From Antilocapra americana (taxonomy: Eukaryota; Chordata; Mammalia; Artiodactyla; Antilocapridae): 64,000 nucleotides of DNA. This document shows, piece after piece, positions 9,728-20,736 of this stretch (within the stretch, counting starts at the first letter, position 1; every line of letters starts with the position of its first letter). A program made the position numbers and the translations under genes. The notes under the pieces were generated by a model. The model was not told the origin of the DNA, did not search any database, and was given only the letters and a program-made list of their open reading frames with translations. The stretch lies in the NCBI GenBank assembly GCA_007570785.1, contig ML664183.1:17057412-17121411 (forward strand). Direction: 5' to 3'.

Positions 9728-10440
9728 GTTTAATACAAGCACATTTAAAAAAAAAATCTAGCAGTACAGAAGAACATGCAATGAAAGCAACTCTTCTTCT
9801 ATCCCTGATTCCTCATCACAGAGGCAACAACCACTAGTAGTTTTTTATGTATCTTTCCAGAGATATTCAATACATATATTTATAAGCATATCTAAATGTC
9901 CTTAACTCCATAGCTCCCCTTTCCCTTTTTACATAAATGGTAGGATCCATGTACCTGCCATGTTCCTTGTTTTGTTCACTTAATGGGCCTCAGAGAGAGT
10001 TCCATATTAGAAGATGGCTTCAGATTGTTCTTTTTAATTTTTTTTTAAAAGAAATGAGCTGGGTTTTTAAAAAGTATATAATTTTATTTATTTATTTTTG
10101 GCTGTGCTACGTCTTCCTTGCTGCACGGACTCTCTCTTGTTGCAGTGCGTGGGCCACTCTTTCAGGAGCTGAGTAGTTGAGGCCCAGGGGCTTAGCTGCT
10201 CCTCGGCATGTGGGATCTTCCCAGACCAGGGATCAGACCTGTGTCTCCTGCATTGGCAGGAGGATACTTTACCACTGAACCACCAAGGAAGCCCCACCTG
10301 TCCTTTTTAATGACTGCATAGCATTTTAATAGAAGACTATATTGTAATCCTCTCAACTACTCCTCTGCTGATGGGCATCTAAGTCTTTTGCTACCTCATC
10401 AATAAAGGCTTTCTGCTTCAGCTGACAGAATGCTTGTCTT
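9728..10440 (-). mobile_element. Ancient LINE relic (L1M-like), split by a CHR SINE
   Basis: Flanks on both sides of the SINE at 10081-10295 join into a familiar old LINE pattern: 'cagaggcaacaaccactagtag...' and 'atctttccagagatattc' on the left, and 'ctttttaatgactgcatagcattttaat' followed by 'gctgatgggcatctaagtc' on the right. Family assignment is from memory of the pattern and is tentative. Confidence 0.5.
10081..10295 (-). mobile_element. CHR-type SINE
   Basis: Minus strand: starts with the TTTATTTATTTTTGGC tail, has the CATGTGGGATCTTCCCAGACCAGGGATC block and ends with the reversed tRNA-like head (CCACTGAACCACCAAGGAAGCCC). It sits inside the older LINE relic. Confidence 0.9.
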
Positions 10441-10517
10441 TTATTAAAAGGCTTCACGGGGGAACATCCCAAAGAATAAATAAAAATAACAAAAAATCTG
10501 AAGCCATGGCATCAGCA

Positions 10518-10734
10518 GGGCTTTCCAGGTGGCCCTATTGGTAAAGAATCTTCCTGCCAACGCAGGAAGTGTAAGAGATGCAGGTTTGATCCCTGCCTTA
10601 GGAAGATGCCCTGGAGGAGGGCATGGCAACCCACTCCAATATTTCTACCTGGAGAATTCCATAGACAGAGGCGCCTGGTAGGCTACAGTCCATAGGGTTA
10701 CAAAGAGTCAGACACGACAGAAGCGACTTAACAC
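10518..10734 (+). mobile_element. Bov-tA SINE
   Basis: Full-length plus-strand copy: GGTAAAGAATC head, GGAGGAGGGCATGGCAACCC block, GACACGACAGAAGCGACTT end. Short CATGGCA words flank both sides and may be a target duplication. Confidence 0.9.
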
Positions 10735-12849
10735 TTCATGCATGGCACTGCAAAGTACCACTTTGTAGTTCCAGGTAAAGTTCTGAATCCCCTGGTTTTC
10801 CTGGCAAATGGTATCTCTGTCCTCATACTCATACTCTATTTCTACCTACTCCTGTTGGATGATAAGGGGACGAATATTATATTCTTCCTGAGGTCATTAT
10901 TGACCTCCAGTTCTGGAAACCTGCTACTCCCCAGAGCAGACCCTGACACTCTAGATCCAACCAGATTGAACTTAACTGCTCTTCTGAACTGCCTGACCGT
11001 GTCACGCTAGAGTGTGAACACTGATGGTTGTGTTTTGGTTCTTTTTGTAAGCAAGTACCTGACTTAAGCTTCCGTTGCCCCAGAGAGGCAGCCACTTCAA
11101 AGACGGCTATCTGCAATAAACACATTGCCAGTCACAATTAGAGAGAGAGCCAGGCCACCTCCCTTATTGAGGCTCCTTTGTTTTAAAGATCTTAGTTATT
11201 TTGGAAGCTATTTGGGCTTTTCTCTTTTGTTTCTCATTTATTTTTTCTTTTCATGTGATTTAAATTCCACTCTCATGTTCTAAATTCACCAGCAAAGCAT
11301 GAGCCCTCCAAATGTTAGGCCCTCATGCTTGACTCCAGTAAAAGCAGAATCCCAGGCCCTCACATAGCCCCCAGGTGTGCTGTGTAATTTCCTGGTACTG
11401 TAAATAATAAACTTTTATTTTTTCAGAGTTTCCGGGTCGTTATTGTGGAAAGACATCTTGCAATCACAATGAGAACCACAAGGGCTGGTCCAGCCACACC
11501 AGTGGTCATGGATAGGCTGAGACGAGCACATAGCACATGCCAATCATGGATCTATGAGTGAAATGACAGGCTAGGAGGGGCAGACCTGGGCAAGCTTCCA
11601 GAACAGTGGCAGTGGGAGAGTCATCAAAGTGTGATCACTTCCAGAGTAGTGAACTGGGCTCTGCGCTCTCAAACACGACTCTCCCTTGGGAGGAGAACTT
11701 TATGAGCTGCCACCTCAATCATTTGGAGGGGGACTCTTCTGGGACATGTCTGAGGACTTTCTCCTGAGGCTTACTCAGCTTTCTGTGAGTGGCTTAGAAA
11801 CTTCACAATGGAGTCACGTCATACACACGTTTACTTTGCAAGAATTCTATCATGCGTCCTGAGCAAAAAGAAAAAAGAATTCAACTAATGCAGAGAAGAG
11901 CCCTCCTATTCTGCCCAATGAACATCTGCCCAGAAGTGAGCACAAGTGTGCCTGAAACCGGCAATGCTGCTCTTCTGAAGACTTAAGGAAGGCTGTGTGA
12001 GTGATTGCAAAGGTTTGATCCAAAAAGTCAAACCGTTTTTCCTGGTGTTGGGTATAAGAGTGGAGATAGAAGAAAAGGAGGAATTCATTGAGAGTAATCA
12101 GTGAACAGTAAGGCAATCTATTAAAATTATCTTCAACTTTGACCACACTACACCATGTATTTTTTATGGAATTATACTTGGTTTTGTATTTGAAGGATTT
12201 TCAAAGTTACCTTTGACAAGATGTGAACTTCACACTTAACATGGTTGAACTTAAACGCATTAGGTATGACCCCACCATATTTCACTGAAATTTGTCTGAA
12301 GCTTGTGAAGATGAAGTAGCATGCCAAAATTCACAGGCCAGTATTTGTCCAGAATTCAAACCCATGCTGCCAGCAAGGCCAAAGATGTAGCCTCTGATAT
12401 TTACTGTGTCCTCTTTTATAATTCCATTACCTACGTAACTGGGAGATTGAGAATGGCTCTGTGGTACCTAACCAACTGGGTCTACCGAGGATTTAAAATT
12501 AGGATTGTGTCAGGCAAATTGTGATGGCTATTTACCTGATTTGGGTTTTGAAAGGCTCTGAGTCACATGATGTGACCGTCCCATTTCATTGATCTTTCTG
12601 TTTGGAATGCTTCCTTTGATATTCTGTGACTGGACCTTGTTCTGAGCGACAGATTCAAGAATAATGCCTTGAAATTTAAAATGGGGCCATTAGAATCTAT
12701 GAGACCTAAGACAAGCCATTTACAATGGACTTTGAGCTCCCTATTCAACTTTTTATTGAAGTCTTGAACTCTATTAAAACCAATACTTTGATAATGTATA
12801 TAATCACTGACTGATTCATATGCTGAATAAATCTGTTCCCATGATCAGA
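10735..12849. other. Non-coding, about 2.1 kb, nothing recognised
   Basis: Longer single-copy-looking stretch. Frames at 10738-11010, 10877-11125 and 11850-12146 show no domain. It contains no young SINE or LINE, so any conserved element here would be regulatory or an unrecognised exon. Confidence 0.4.
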
Positions 12850-12918
12850 GCGACTTGGTGGGCCATGGTCCATGGGGTTGTGGAGAGTTGGACATGACTG
12901 AAGTGACTGAGCACACAC
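12850..12918 (+). mobile_element. Bov-tA 3' fragment
   Basis: Only the last 70 bases of the SINE (GGTGGGCCATGGTCCATGGG to GACATGACTGAAGTGACTGAGC) remain; 5' truncated. Confidence 0.8.
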
Positions 12919-13032
12919 GCATGATTGGCTAGAGGACTTGCTCTATAACAAGGTGAACAAAGCTAGTGACAGTGTATTGCAATACTTTTCCTGTGAGAGG
13001 AGAAACCAATGCAGATAAAAACTATGTGATAG

Positions 13033-13980
13033 ACTGGAATGTGAAGTCAAGTGGGCCTTAGGAAGCATCACTATGAACAAAGCTAGTGGAGGTGATGGAA
13101 TTTCAGTGGAGCTATTTCAAATCCTGAAAGATGACGCTATGAAAGTGCTACACTCAATATGCCAGCAAATTTGGAAAACTCAGCAGTGGCCACAGGACTG
13201 GAAAATGTCAGTTTTCATTCCAATCCTAAAGAAATGCAATGCCAAAGAATGTTCAAACTATCACACAATTGCACTCATCTCACATGCTAGTAAAGTAATG
13301 CTCAAAAATCTCCAAGCCAGGCTTCAGCAATACATGAACAGTGAACTTCCAGATGTTCAAGCTGGTTTTAGAAAAGGTAGAGGAACTAGAGATCAAATTG
13401 CCAACATCTGCTGGATCATCGAAAAAGCAAGAGAGTTCCAGAAAATAATTTATTTCTGCTTTATTGACTATGCCAAAGCCTTTGACTGTGTGGATCACAA
13501 TAAACTGTGGAAAATTCTGAAAGAGATGGGAATACCAGACCACCTGATCTGCCTCTTGAGAAACCTGTATGCAGGTCAGGAAGCAACATTTAGAACTGGA
13601 CATGGAACAAGAGACTGGTTCTAAATAGGAAAAGGAGTACATTAAGGCTGTATATTGTTACCCTGCTTATTTAACTTATATGCAGAGTACATTATGAAAA
13701 ACACTGGGCTGGAGGAAGCCCAAGCTGGAATCAAGATTGCCAGAAATATCAGTAACCTCCGATATGCAGACGACACCATCCTTGTGGCAGAAAGTGAAGA
13801 GGAACTAAAAAGCCTCTTGATGAAAGTGAAAGAGGAGAGTGGAAAAGTTGGCTTAAAACTCAACATTCAGAAAACTAAGATCATGGCATCTGGTCCTATC
13901 ACTTCATGGCAAATAGATGGGGAAACAGTGGAAACAATGGCTGACTTTATTTTTCTAGCCTCCCAAATCACTGCAGATGG
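13033..13980 (+). mobile_element. BovB reverse-transcriptase segment
   Basis: About 950 bases of BovB on the plus strand, starting at the WALGSITMNKASGGDG region and stopping abruptly at ITADG, truncated at both ends. It preserves the RT core better than the copy at 8.2-9.5 kb. The flanks after 13980 do not continue BovB. Confidence 0.92.
13073..13980 (+). pseudogene. BovB reverse-transcriptase remnant, broken by stop codons
   Basis: Two long frames, 13073-13624 (184 codons including the stop) and from 13655 on, together cover most of the RT domain. The first has MNKASGGDGISVELFQ, the FIPI motif and motif A (FIDYAKAFDCVDHNK, residues about 130-145). The second has the catalytic YADD (about residues 39-42) and the KLNIQKTKIMASGPITSWQIDGE segment. 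A stop at 13622-13624 replaces the Gln codon of DWFQIGKG, and a second lesion follows before GCILLP. An RTE-type RT copies its own RNA at the nick made by its endonuclease; this copy has no endonuclease and cannot be active. Confidence 0.9.
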
Positions 13981-14316
13981 ACACAGATGTTTGCAGATGC
14001 AAACAAAGTATGAATGCCCCTTCCCTAGCCAGTCTCTGTCTGGAAACATAGTACAGGAACTGGAAATTCATTCTTGTTGTAGGTTCTTGAAAATATTAAA
14101 AAAAAAAAAACAACCCAAAACAGTACCTTTTAAAACTTTAAAATAAAAAATATATATATTGATAGTCTCTAAAGCCATTGAGGTTCCTCTTTTCACTTAT
14201 GCAGAATGACTTTTCTACTAACAACTCCCAATTGAACACAATTATTTAATATTTTTTAAAAAAAGAGTATTTCATGCACAGGTACAGGAGGTACTGCATG
14301 TGTATTTGACATAAGC
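13981..14316. other. Non-coding spacer
   Basis: AT-rich, with an A run at about 14098-14111 and a short TA run near 14150. No gene recognised. Confidence 0.35.
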
Positions 14317-14500
14317 ATGGGTGGTGGAGTCAGCTTCTCTGCGTTTGAATCCTGACTCTGCCATTTGCTTAGGTACTTAACTGCTTTGTGCCTCATTTCC
14401 TCATCTAAACAAAAAAGAACAGAGCAATATTACCAGATTTATAGGTTGCCCTGAAGGTTAAGTAAGTAAATATACATGTAAAGCACTTAGGATAGTGTCA
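14317..14500 (+). mobile_element. MIR SINE
   Basis: Ancient mammalian SINE in sense orientation: 'gtttgaatcctgactctgcca', 'cttaactgctttgtgcctca' with 'ttcctcatct', then 'atgtaaagcacttaggatagtg'. Diverged as expected for this family. Confidence 0.8.
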
Positions 14501-15988
14501 AAGGCTGTGTGCATTAGCTTCGTTGTCATGACTTACCCAACTGGGCGTTGAGCCTAAAACAACAAATTAATCTTATCGACTCAACCTCACTTTTTTTTTT
14601 GCACTCCTTGGGAATTTGTATTTGTAAAGGAAGCCAATAATTAGACAATGGATATGTTTAGCTAATGCTTTCTCATCAGAATTCTAATATGAAGAAAAGT
14701 GTCCATGGCCAAATGGGTTAAGGAGTGGAATGACTAAGTAGGACTAAGTTCCCTGTGGGTGGAGGCAGGGAAAAGTTTACATAATTCTACAGATGATTTT
14801 TTTTTCCATACTTACTTGGAAAAAATCCTACGAATTAGTTTGAGACCTTCATATCTTCACCCTTTTGGGGGAATGTTTATATCTTGTGTGAATCTACCTA
14901 GATCAGCATCACTGAGCTTGATGTGGCAAATGAGGTAAAATAATTGCTTCCTATTAGAATAGCTTTTAGAGAGTTTAGATATAGTTTCACAACTCCTATT
15001 AGACACAGATGTTTTTCATGATGCAAGTACATGTATGTTCAACTTATTAGCATTTTTGGTCCTGCTCAAAAAGCATTCCCAACATGGCTGGCTCATCTTA
15101 ATGGAGACAAAAATTTCGTGTCCCGGTGTGATCAGAGAAGTGAGCTGTGAATATAGATGGAAAGCTGAGGTAGGAGGACCAGATTCTCATTTTGTTTACA
15201 GCCCACTTTGCACTTTATAATGCAGTCACATATCAGGATGGAATGAATATTATTGGTCTCACAATTCCTTTGGTTGCTTCCATTCATCTATTTATTCTCT
15301 ATGAAGATGGACTGATTCAATGTTTATGTTGCAAGTCTGAAATAATACCATTCCTTTCAACTTCTTAGAAATATGGAAATATCTTTGGTTCAGAACTCAG
15401 AATATCTAAGAATGATATATTTCTCCCAGAAAGAAAAAAAGTCATTGTTCTAATTCTCACCTTTGAAAAGACTGGGTGTCCTTCTGAAAGGACAGTGCAA
15501 ATGAAATTACAAGGAAACCAGATGTAGGGTTAACAATTTGCCCAAGAGGCAAAGAGGAATAAGTTAGTTTGAAATTTCATGGATCTGAGATAGTGATCTG
15601 ATGCATTGCTAGCCATTAGTGCTGAAGTATGTTATTATTTTCAAGCCACTCAGACCATGGTGATTGAGTGAAGAGGGAGCACAAATTTGGGCTGGAATCC
15701 CTGCTGAAGAGGGTGGGTCTACCTGATTATAGAAATGCATGAATGCTATAGTCAAGGCTTGCTTTATTCCAGAGCTGAAGTCAGGGACCTTTTCCAATAA
15801 AGTACCAGAGGATAAACATTTTAGATTTTCAGACCATACAATCTCTGTTGCAATCACTCCATTCTGCCATTATAGTCAAGAGCAGACCTAGACAATATAT
15901 AAATGAATGACCATGGATGGGTTTCAAAAAAAGTACTTACATATACCCAAATTTGACTCTTATACAATTTTTCATATCACAAAACGTT
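14501..15988. other. Non-coding, nothing recognised
   Basis: AT-rich single-copy-looking sequence with no supported frame or named repeat. Confidence 0.4.
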
Positions 15989-16181
15989 GATGCTAGGAGG
16001 AGAAGGGGACGACAGAGGATGAACTGATTGGACGGCATCACTGGCTCGATGGACATGAGTTTGAGCAAGCTCTGCGAGTTGGTGATGGACAGCCTGGCAT
16101 GCTGCAGTCCATGGGGTTGCAAAGAGTCAGACACGACTGAGTGACTGAAATGACCTGAACTGAACTGAACCTATCAGGAGG
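15989..16181 (+). mobile_element. BovB 3' terminus, left arm of an inverted duplication
   Basis: The last about 182 bases of BovB (ART2A-type) ending in the terminal CTGAACTGAACTGAAC repeats, plus 11 flanking bases. The 193-base block is the reverse complement of 16906-17098 with two mismatches by my count. Both arms lack the same short stretches relative to other copies here (after CCAGGC, and between CTCCTCCT and AGCATC) and share the same 11-base flank. Confidence 0.92.
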
Positions 16182-16439
16182 ATCAACCTACCTAGTTGAT
16201 CATTTTCAACTATTTGAGACTGTAAAAACCATTTCTAGTTTGGTCCATACAAAAAGATACAGGCTATATTTTGCCAATTTCTAGTCTGGATTTAAGTTAA
16301 TAACATTTAAAATTTTAATAATGAATATTAAACTTGAAATGAGTCATGCTTATAGCTGTTACATTGTAGATAGCACAAAAAAAAAGAAAGAAAAAAAGAA
16401 AAAACACTGAGTGAATATTCTTCCACTATCCAAAAGCTT
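16182..16439. other. Spacer of the inverted duplication, first part
   Basis: Includes an A-rich run at 16376-16406. No gene seen. Confidence 0.4.
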
Positions 16440-16600
16440 TTTTTTTTTTTTTTATTATTGTTTTTGCCATACATTGTCATTATATCACCATGGGTTTTAA
16501 TATGCTTCCCCTCCGGGTCCCCCCTCCCTCCTCCCTCCCCCCCGGGAAATCTCGCTGCACCAGTCCCGAGCATCAATCCTGGGCTGGCGATTGATTAGAC
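16440..16600 (-). mobile_element. Young L1 3' end, short truncated copy
   Basis: About 160 bases from a poly-T start through the C-rich tract to GATTGATTAGACACA. It matches the L1 at 17290-17460 with only two or three differences and in the same orientation. I find no clear target duplication. Confidence 0.85.
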
Positions 16601-16905
16601 ACAATGTGGCACACATAGTGTGGAGATGGAAGAGGCTTCACTTTGATGAATATAATTTGTATGAGGGTGAAAAATAGTTTTAACAGTAGAGCACATACTG
16701 ATCTAACGATTGCACATTTACTGAGAGAAGAGTTAGCAGATTAGAATGCAATCCCATTTCTCAGACCATGCTTAGATTAAACCCACAGGTAAAATACAAA
16801 TTAAAGAATTTGGCAAAAACCACAAAAGCATTCTGTGAGAATCCATTGGCTCTGTGGTATCCATAATAGAGAGTATAAATATTTGATATTATTTGTAAGT
16901 TGCAA
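16601..16905. other. Spacer of the inverted duplication, second part
   Basis: About 300 bases without a gene or a repeat I can name. Confidence 0.4.
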
Positions 16906-17289
16906 CCTCCTGATAGGTTCAGTTCAGTTCAGGTCGTTTCAGTCACTCAGTCGTGTCTGACTCTTTGCAACCCCATGGACTGCAGCATGCCAGGCTGTCC
17001 ATCACCAACTCGCAGAGCTTGCTCAAACTCATGTCCATCGAGCCAGTGATGCCGTTCAATCAGTTCATCCTCTGTCGTCCCCTTCTCCTCCTAGCATCAG
17101 GGTCTTTGCTAATGAGTCAGTTCTTTGCATCAGGTGGCCAAAGTATTGGAGTTTCAGCTTCAGAATCAGTCCTTCAAATGAATATTCAGGACTGATTTCC
17201 TTAAGGATTGACTGGTTTGATTTCCTTGCAATCCAAGGGACTCTCAAGAGTCTTCTCCAACACCCCAGTTCAAAAGCATCAATTCTTTT

Positions 17290-18096
17290 TTTTTTTTTTT
17301 AATTTATTTTTATTATTGTTTTTGCCATACATTGTCATGATATCACCATGGGTTTACATATGCTTCCCCTCCGGGTCCCCCCTCCCTCCTCCCTCCCCCC
17401 CGGGAAATCTCGCTGCACCAGTCCCGAGCATCAATCCTGGGCTGGCGATTGATTAGACACATGGCAATTAACATGCTTCAATGCCCTTCTCCCATATCAT
17501 CCCACCCTTACCCTCATCCACAAAGTCCACAAGTCTATTCTATACATCTGCGTTCCTTTTGTTGTCTCCCATGTTGGGTTCTCATTACTGTCTTTCTAAA
17601 TTCCATATATATGTGTTAATATACTGTATTGTTGTTTTTGCTTCTGGCTTACTTCACTCTGGATAATGGGCTCCAGTTTTGTCCATCTGAGTAGAATTGC
17701 TTCAAATGAATTTTTTTTTTTTAATGCTGAGTAATATTCCATTGTGTATATATACCACAGCTTTCTTATCCATTCGTCAGTTGATGGGCATCTAGGTTGC
17801 TTCCATGTCCTGGCTATTGTAAACAATGCAGCGATGAACATTGGGGTGCACGTGGCTCTTTCAATTCTGGTTTCCTCGGTGTATATGCCCAGCAGTGGGA
17901 TTGCCGGGTCATATGGCAGGTCTATTTGCAGCTTTTTAAGGAACCTCCACACTGTTTTCCATAGTGGCTGTACTAGTTTGCATTCCCACCAACAGTGTAA
18001 GAGGGTTCCCTTTTCTCTACATCCTCTCCAGCATTTATTGCTTGTAGACTTTTGGATGGCAGCCATTCTGACTGGTGTAAAGTGGTACCTCATTGT
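17290..18096 (-). mobile_element. Young 5'-truncated L1 with 14-bp target duplication
   Basis: About 800 bases of bovine-type L1 on the minus strand: poly-T (reversed poly-A tail) at the left, C-rich 3' UTR tract, then the C-terminal part of ORF2. The flanks GCATCAATTCTTTT at 17276-17289 and 18097-18110 are identical, which is a target-site duplication. Left and right BovB sequences rejoin across it, so the L1 is younger than the BovB. Confidence 0.96.
17596..18093 (-). pseudogene. L1 ORF2 C-terminal fragment, 165 codons open
   Basis: Open to its natural stop and ending SILTHIYGI. It carries the Cys/His-containing C-terminal segment ([26 protein letters not shown]) and the [22 protein letters not shown] and [16 protein letters not shown] blocks. 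ORF2 normally exceeds 1,200 residues and holds endonuclease and reverse transcriptase; only the end remains. The undamaged frame agrees with a recent insertion. The start codon is just an internal Met, so no separate protein is implied. Confidence 0.92.
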
Positions 18097-18507
18097 GCAT
18101 CAATTCTTTTGTGTTCAGCCTTCTTTATACTCCAATTCTCACATCTATACATGACTACTGGAAAAACCATAGCTTCGACTAGATGGATCATTGTTGGCAA
18201 ACTAATATCTTTGCTTTGTAATATGCTGTTTAGGTTCATCATAGCTTTTCTTCCGATGAGCAAGTGTCTTTTGATTTCATGGCTGCAGTCACCATCTGCA
18301 GTGATTTTGGAGCCCAAGAAAATGAAGTCTCTCACTGTTTCCATATCTATTTGCCATGAGATGATGGGACTGGGTGCCATGATCTTCATTTTTTGAATAT
18401 TGAGTTTTAAGCCAGCTTTTTCACTCTCCTCTTTCACTTTCATCAAGAGGCTCTTTAGTTCTTCAACTTCTGCCATAAAGGTGGTGTCATCTGCATATCT
18501 GAGGTTA

Positions 18508-19514
18508 CCTCCATTCATCCCCAACTTTGCGCAGGGCACAGTAGCAGGTTAGAGGAATGATACTTGATGAAAATTCCTGAGCACCAGTGAAGAAAGTTCC
18601 AAAGTTTTGGTGAGCAAAGAGGTTCCAGGAGACTCAGAGAGATGAACTGTTATACAGGTTCCCTCACTCACCATTAAGTGCAATGTGATGAGTTCCACAG
18701 GCAAAGGCTTAGTATTTCATAAGCAGCCCCAGCCCGAGGAAAGCCTGAACCAGGCCAACTTTCTTGGCACAGTGTCACAGGAATAGCAATGACTCACTGG
18801 GCAGACAGCTTCCCAAGGTGTGTGGAGCCCTTGATTGGATGGAGTTGATTGGTGTCTTAGAGGGCTGAGGTGAGTGGACACTTTGCTGACATTCAGAGCT
18901 TCTGATCTGAGATCTGCTGGGTGATGCAACTATTTCCTGGAATTTCTCCGAGGTGAGCACTGGCATCAGAGGTCCTTTGTTTCCTGCTCCAGAGAATCTG
19001 ATATTCTTGTGACAGTTTTTCTAGGTCTGTGCTTCTATAGTGTCTGTGCTTCTTTGACTTAAACATCTAATCCCTGTGAATTCCATTGCTTAGTGGCAAC
19101 TGCTTGATAGTTTCCTTGGTTTGTCTTTTCACTTCTGCTGCCAATACTGAATTCCTTTCTTTCTCACAGTTACATTTTTTTTTTGCCTTCTCCAAGTTAG
19201 GAGCAGTTGCCTGGTTCTAGGTGTGCAGACACGTTCTACATGGTCCTTTGTTTTGTTGTGAGGGTGAGCGTGGGCAGAGCTCAGGGCCATCCTTATGCTC
19301 CTACTCTGCTCTTAGGACAATTAATTCCAATTCATAGCATCGCTTTCTCATTACAAAAGGACACATGCTCATATGCTTTTTACTCATTTCTCTTTTTTGC
19401 CTCTTTTTACCTCCTATTTTCATTTTAGTCTTCAAATAAGAAAATAATATATGACTCTCAGTCAACAGAGTGATAGCAAGGAATATGGCTAGTGATACAC
19501 TTTTTATTATTACT
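18508..19514. other. Non-coding, nothing recognised
   Basis: About 1 kb. Overlapping minus frames at 18717-18966 and a plus frame at 19207-19428 have no family resemblance. Confidence 0.4.
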
Positions 19515-19825
19515 TTTTGCTTTTTTTTACTGAAGTATAGTTGATTTACAACGTTGTGTTAATTACTGCTGTACAGCAAAGTGATTCAGTAAACATATAT
19601 TGGGTTAGCCAAAAAGTTCATTAGATTTTTCCGTACCATCTTATATCTCGTATACTAACCATTTGAGGAAATGCCAGACTGTTTCCCAAAGTGGCTGCAC
19701 CCTTCTACAGTCACACCAGTAATGAGTGAGGGTTCCAGTTGTCCATTTCCTTGCCAACACTTGTTATTGTTTGTTTTATTGTAGTCATCTCAATACAAAG
19801 TGGTATCTTACTGTAGTTTGGTGAT
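19515..19825 (-). mobile_element. Old L1 relic interrupted by a mariner end
   Basis: 19515-19596 resembles the L1 3' UTR motif 'tgaagtatagttgatttacaa...gtgattcagt'. 19655-19825 is the reversed end of ORF2 ('aactgtttcccaaagtggctgcac', 'ccttgccaacacttgttattg'). The two parts surround a mariner-like terminal sequence. Confidence 0.65.
19597..19641. mobile_element. Mariner-type terminal inverted repeat, solo
   Basis: TATTGGGTTAGCCAAAAAGTTC followed by a diverged 'attagatttttcc' matches the end common to cetartiodactyl mariner copies ('ttgggttggccaaaaagttcgttcgg'). A TA precedes it. No transposase or opposite end is seen nearby. Confidence 0.65.
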
Positions 19826-20499
19826 ATACTTTTGACTTTAAAGATAAAAGGAAAGCCATGGAATTAGAATAAAGAGCCACCAAATTTGAAATCTTTCAAA
19901 ATGCACAAAAAGTCCTTCAGCCTTGTTGCAGCTCACCAGCTGCTTTGTTTTCTCTAGTTAATCCTCTTTTCCTCAAACCTCAGCATTCAAATTAAGAAAA
20001 AAAGAGTTATTTTTGAGTTCAGGTTTTTTTTTTTATTTATGTTGTATATAAAAATATTTTTTTCAATTTTAAAATTCCATATGTATCAAATTTCAGGTTT
20101 ATATTGGTTAAAATTTTCTTTTGGGGGAGTGGTGAGAGGAAGCCTAGCCTGGGGACCTTGACGTGATATGTAATGTTGTATCTATTCAAAGCCATTCAAA
20201 GTTCCAAACAACTGGATAATAAATAAAACGTGACATAGAATCATTAGCAAACCAACAACTATCTGAGATTAATCTTTCAGTGGGAAACAAACCCGAGGGT
20301 TATTTCTGAAAATGCCAAAACATCCTCCATGCCTTTGTCTGTGCAAACAGGATTTCTTTGTTGAAATTATACATCAGCCCTATATTCTACCACTGATCTC
20401 ATTTTGGTGGCAAGGTGGGAGAACTAGTCCTAGACTTTCCCTCAAGTCACCACCCTGACTATTCTAGACCAGGAAGTCAGAGCTCAGTGCTGAAAAGGG

Positions 20500-20500
<1 letters not shown>
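19826..20500. other. Non-coding, nothing recognised
   Basis: AT-rich; no supported gene. Confidence 0.35.

Positions 20501-20548
<48 letters not shown>
20501..20548. repeat. (TG)24 microsatellite
   Basis: Uninterrupted run of TG dinucleotides, 48 bases, a likely length-polymorphic marker. It lies just upstream of a Bov-A SINE. Confidence 0.95.
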
Positions 20549-20550
<2 letters not shown>

Positions 20551-20568
20551 TTGTTCAGTGTGTATGTG

Positions 20569-20736
20569 TGTTAGTTGCTCAGAAGTCTCTGACTCTTTGC
20601 ACCCTCGTGGACTATAGAATTCCATGGAATTCTCCAGGCAAGAATACTGGCTTGGGTTGCCATTCCCATTCCCTTTTCCAGGGAATCTTTTCGACCCAGG
20701 GATTGAACCTGGGTCTCCAGCACTGCAGGAGGATTA
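20569..20736 (-). mobile_element. Bov-A/Bov-tA SINE, minus strand
   Basis: GTTAGTTGCTCAGAAGTCTCTGACTC through CTGGCTTGGGTTGCCATTCC to GGGATTGAACCTGGGTCTCC; truncated at the tRNA-like head. Confidence 0.9.

Larger units (their letters stand above)
16906..18507 (-). mobile_element. BovB 3' part, interrupted by an L1
   Basis: Minus-strand BovB from its terminal TTCAGTTCAGTTCAGG (16917) to the RT region at the YADD motif (18500). It is split into 16917-17289 and 18097-18507 by the L1 at 17290-18096. Its first 193 bases form the right arm of the inverted duplication with 15989-16181. The minus frame 18090-18539 retains NLRYADDTTFMAE and KLNIQKMKIMAPSPI, so it ends in the RT catalytic core. Confidence 0.93.

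Noticed and set aside
13073..14146. Two adjacent plus frames that look like a reverse-transcriptase gene or retron/DGR-type system
   Set aside because: The sequence is BovB, matched by three other copies in the window. It lacks the endonuclease and has in-frame stops, so it is a dead LINE fragment.
15937..17195. Nearly identical peptides from opposite strands (MSDSLQPHGLQHARL...) as a duplicated gene pair
   Set aside because: Both are translations of the BovB 3' terminus in antisense; the duplication is of the transposon end.
17596..18093. 165-codon minus frame as a cellular gene
   Set aside because: It is the C-terminal end of L1 ORF2 within an insertion that has target duplications.
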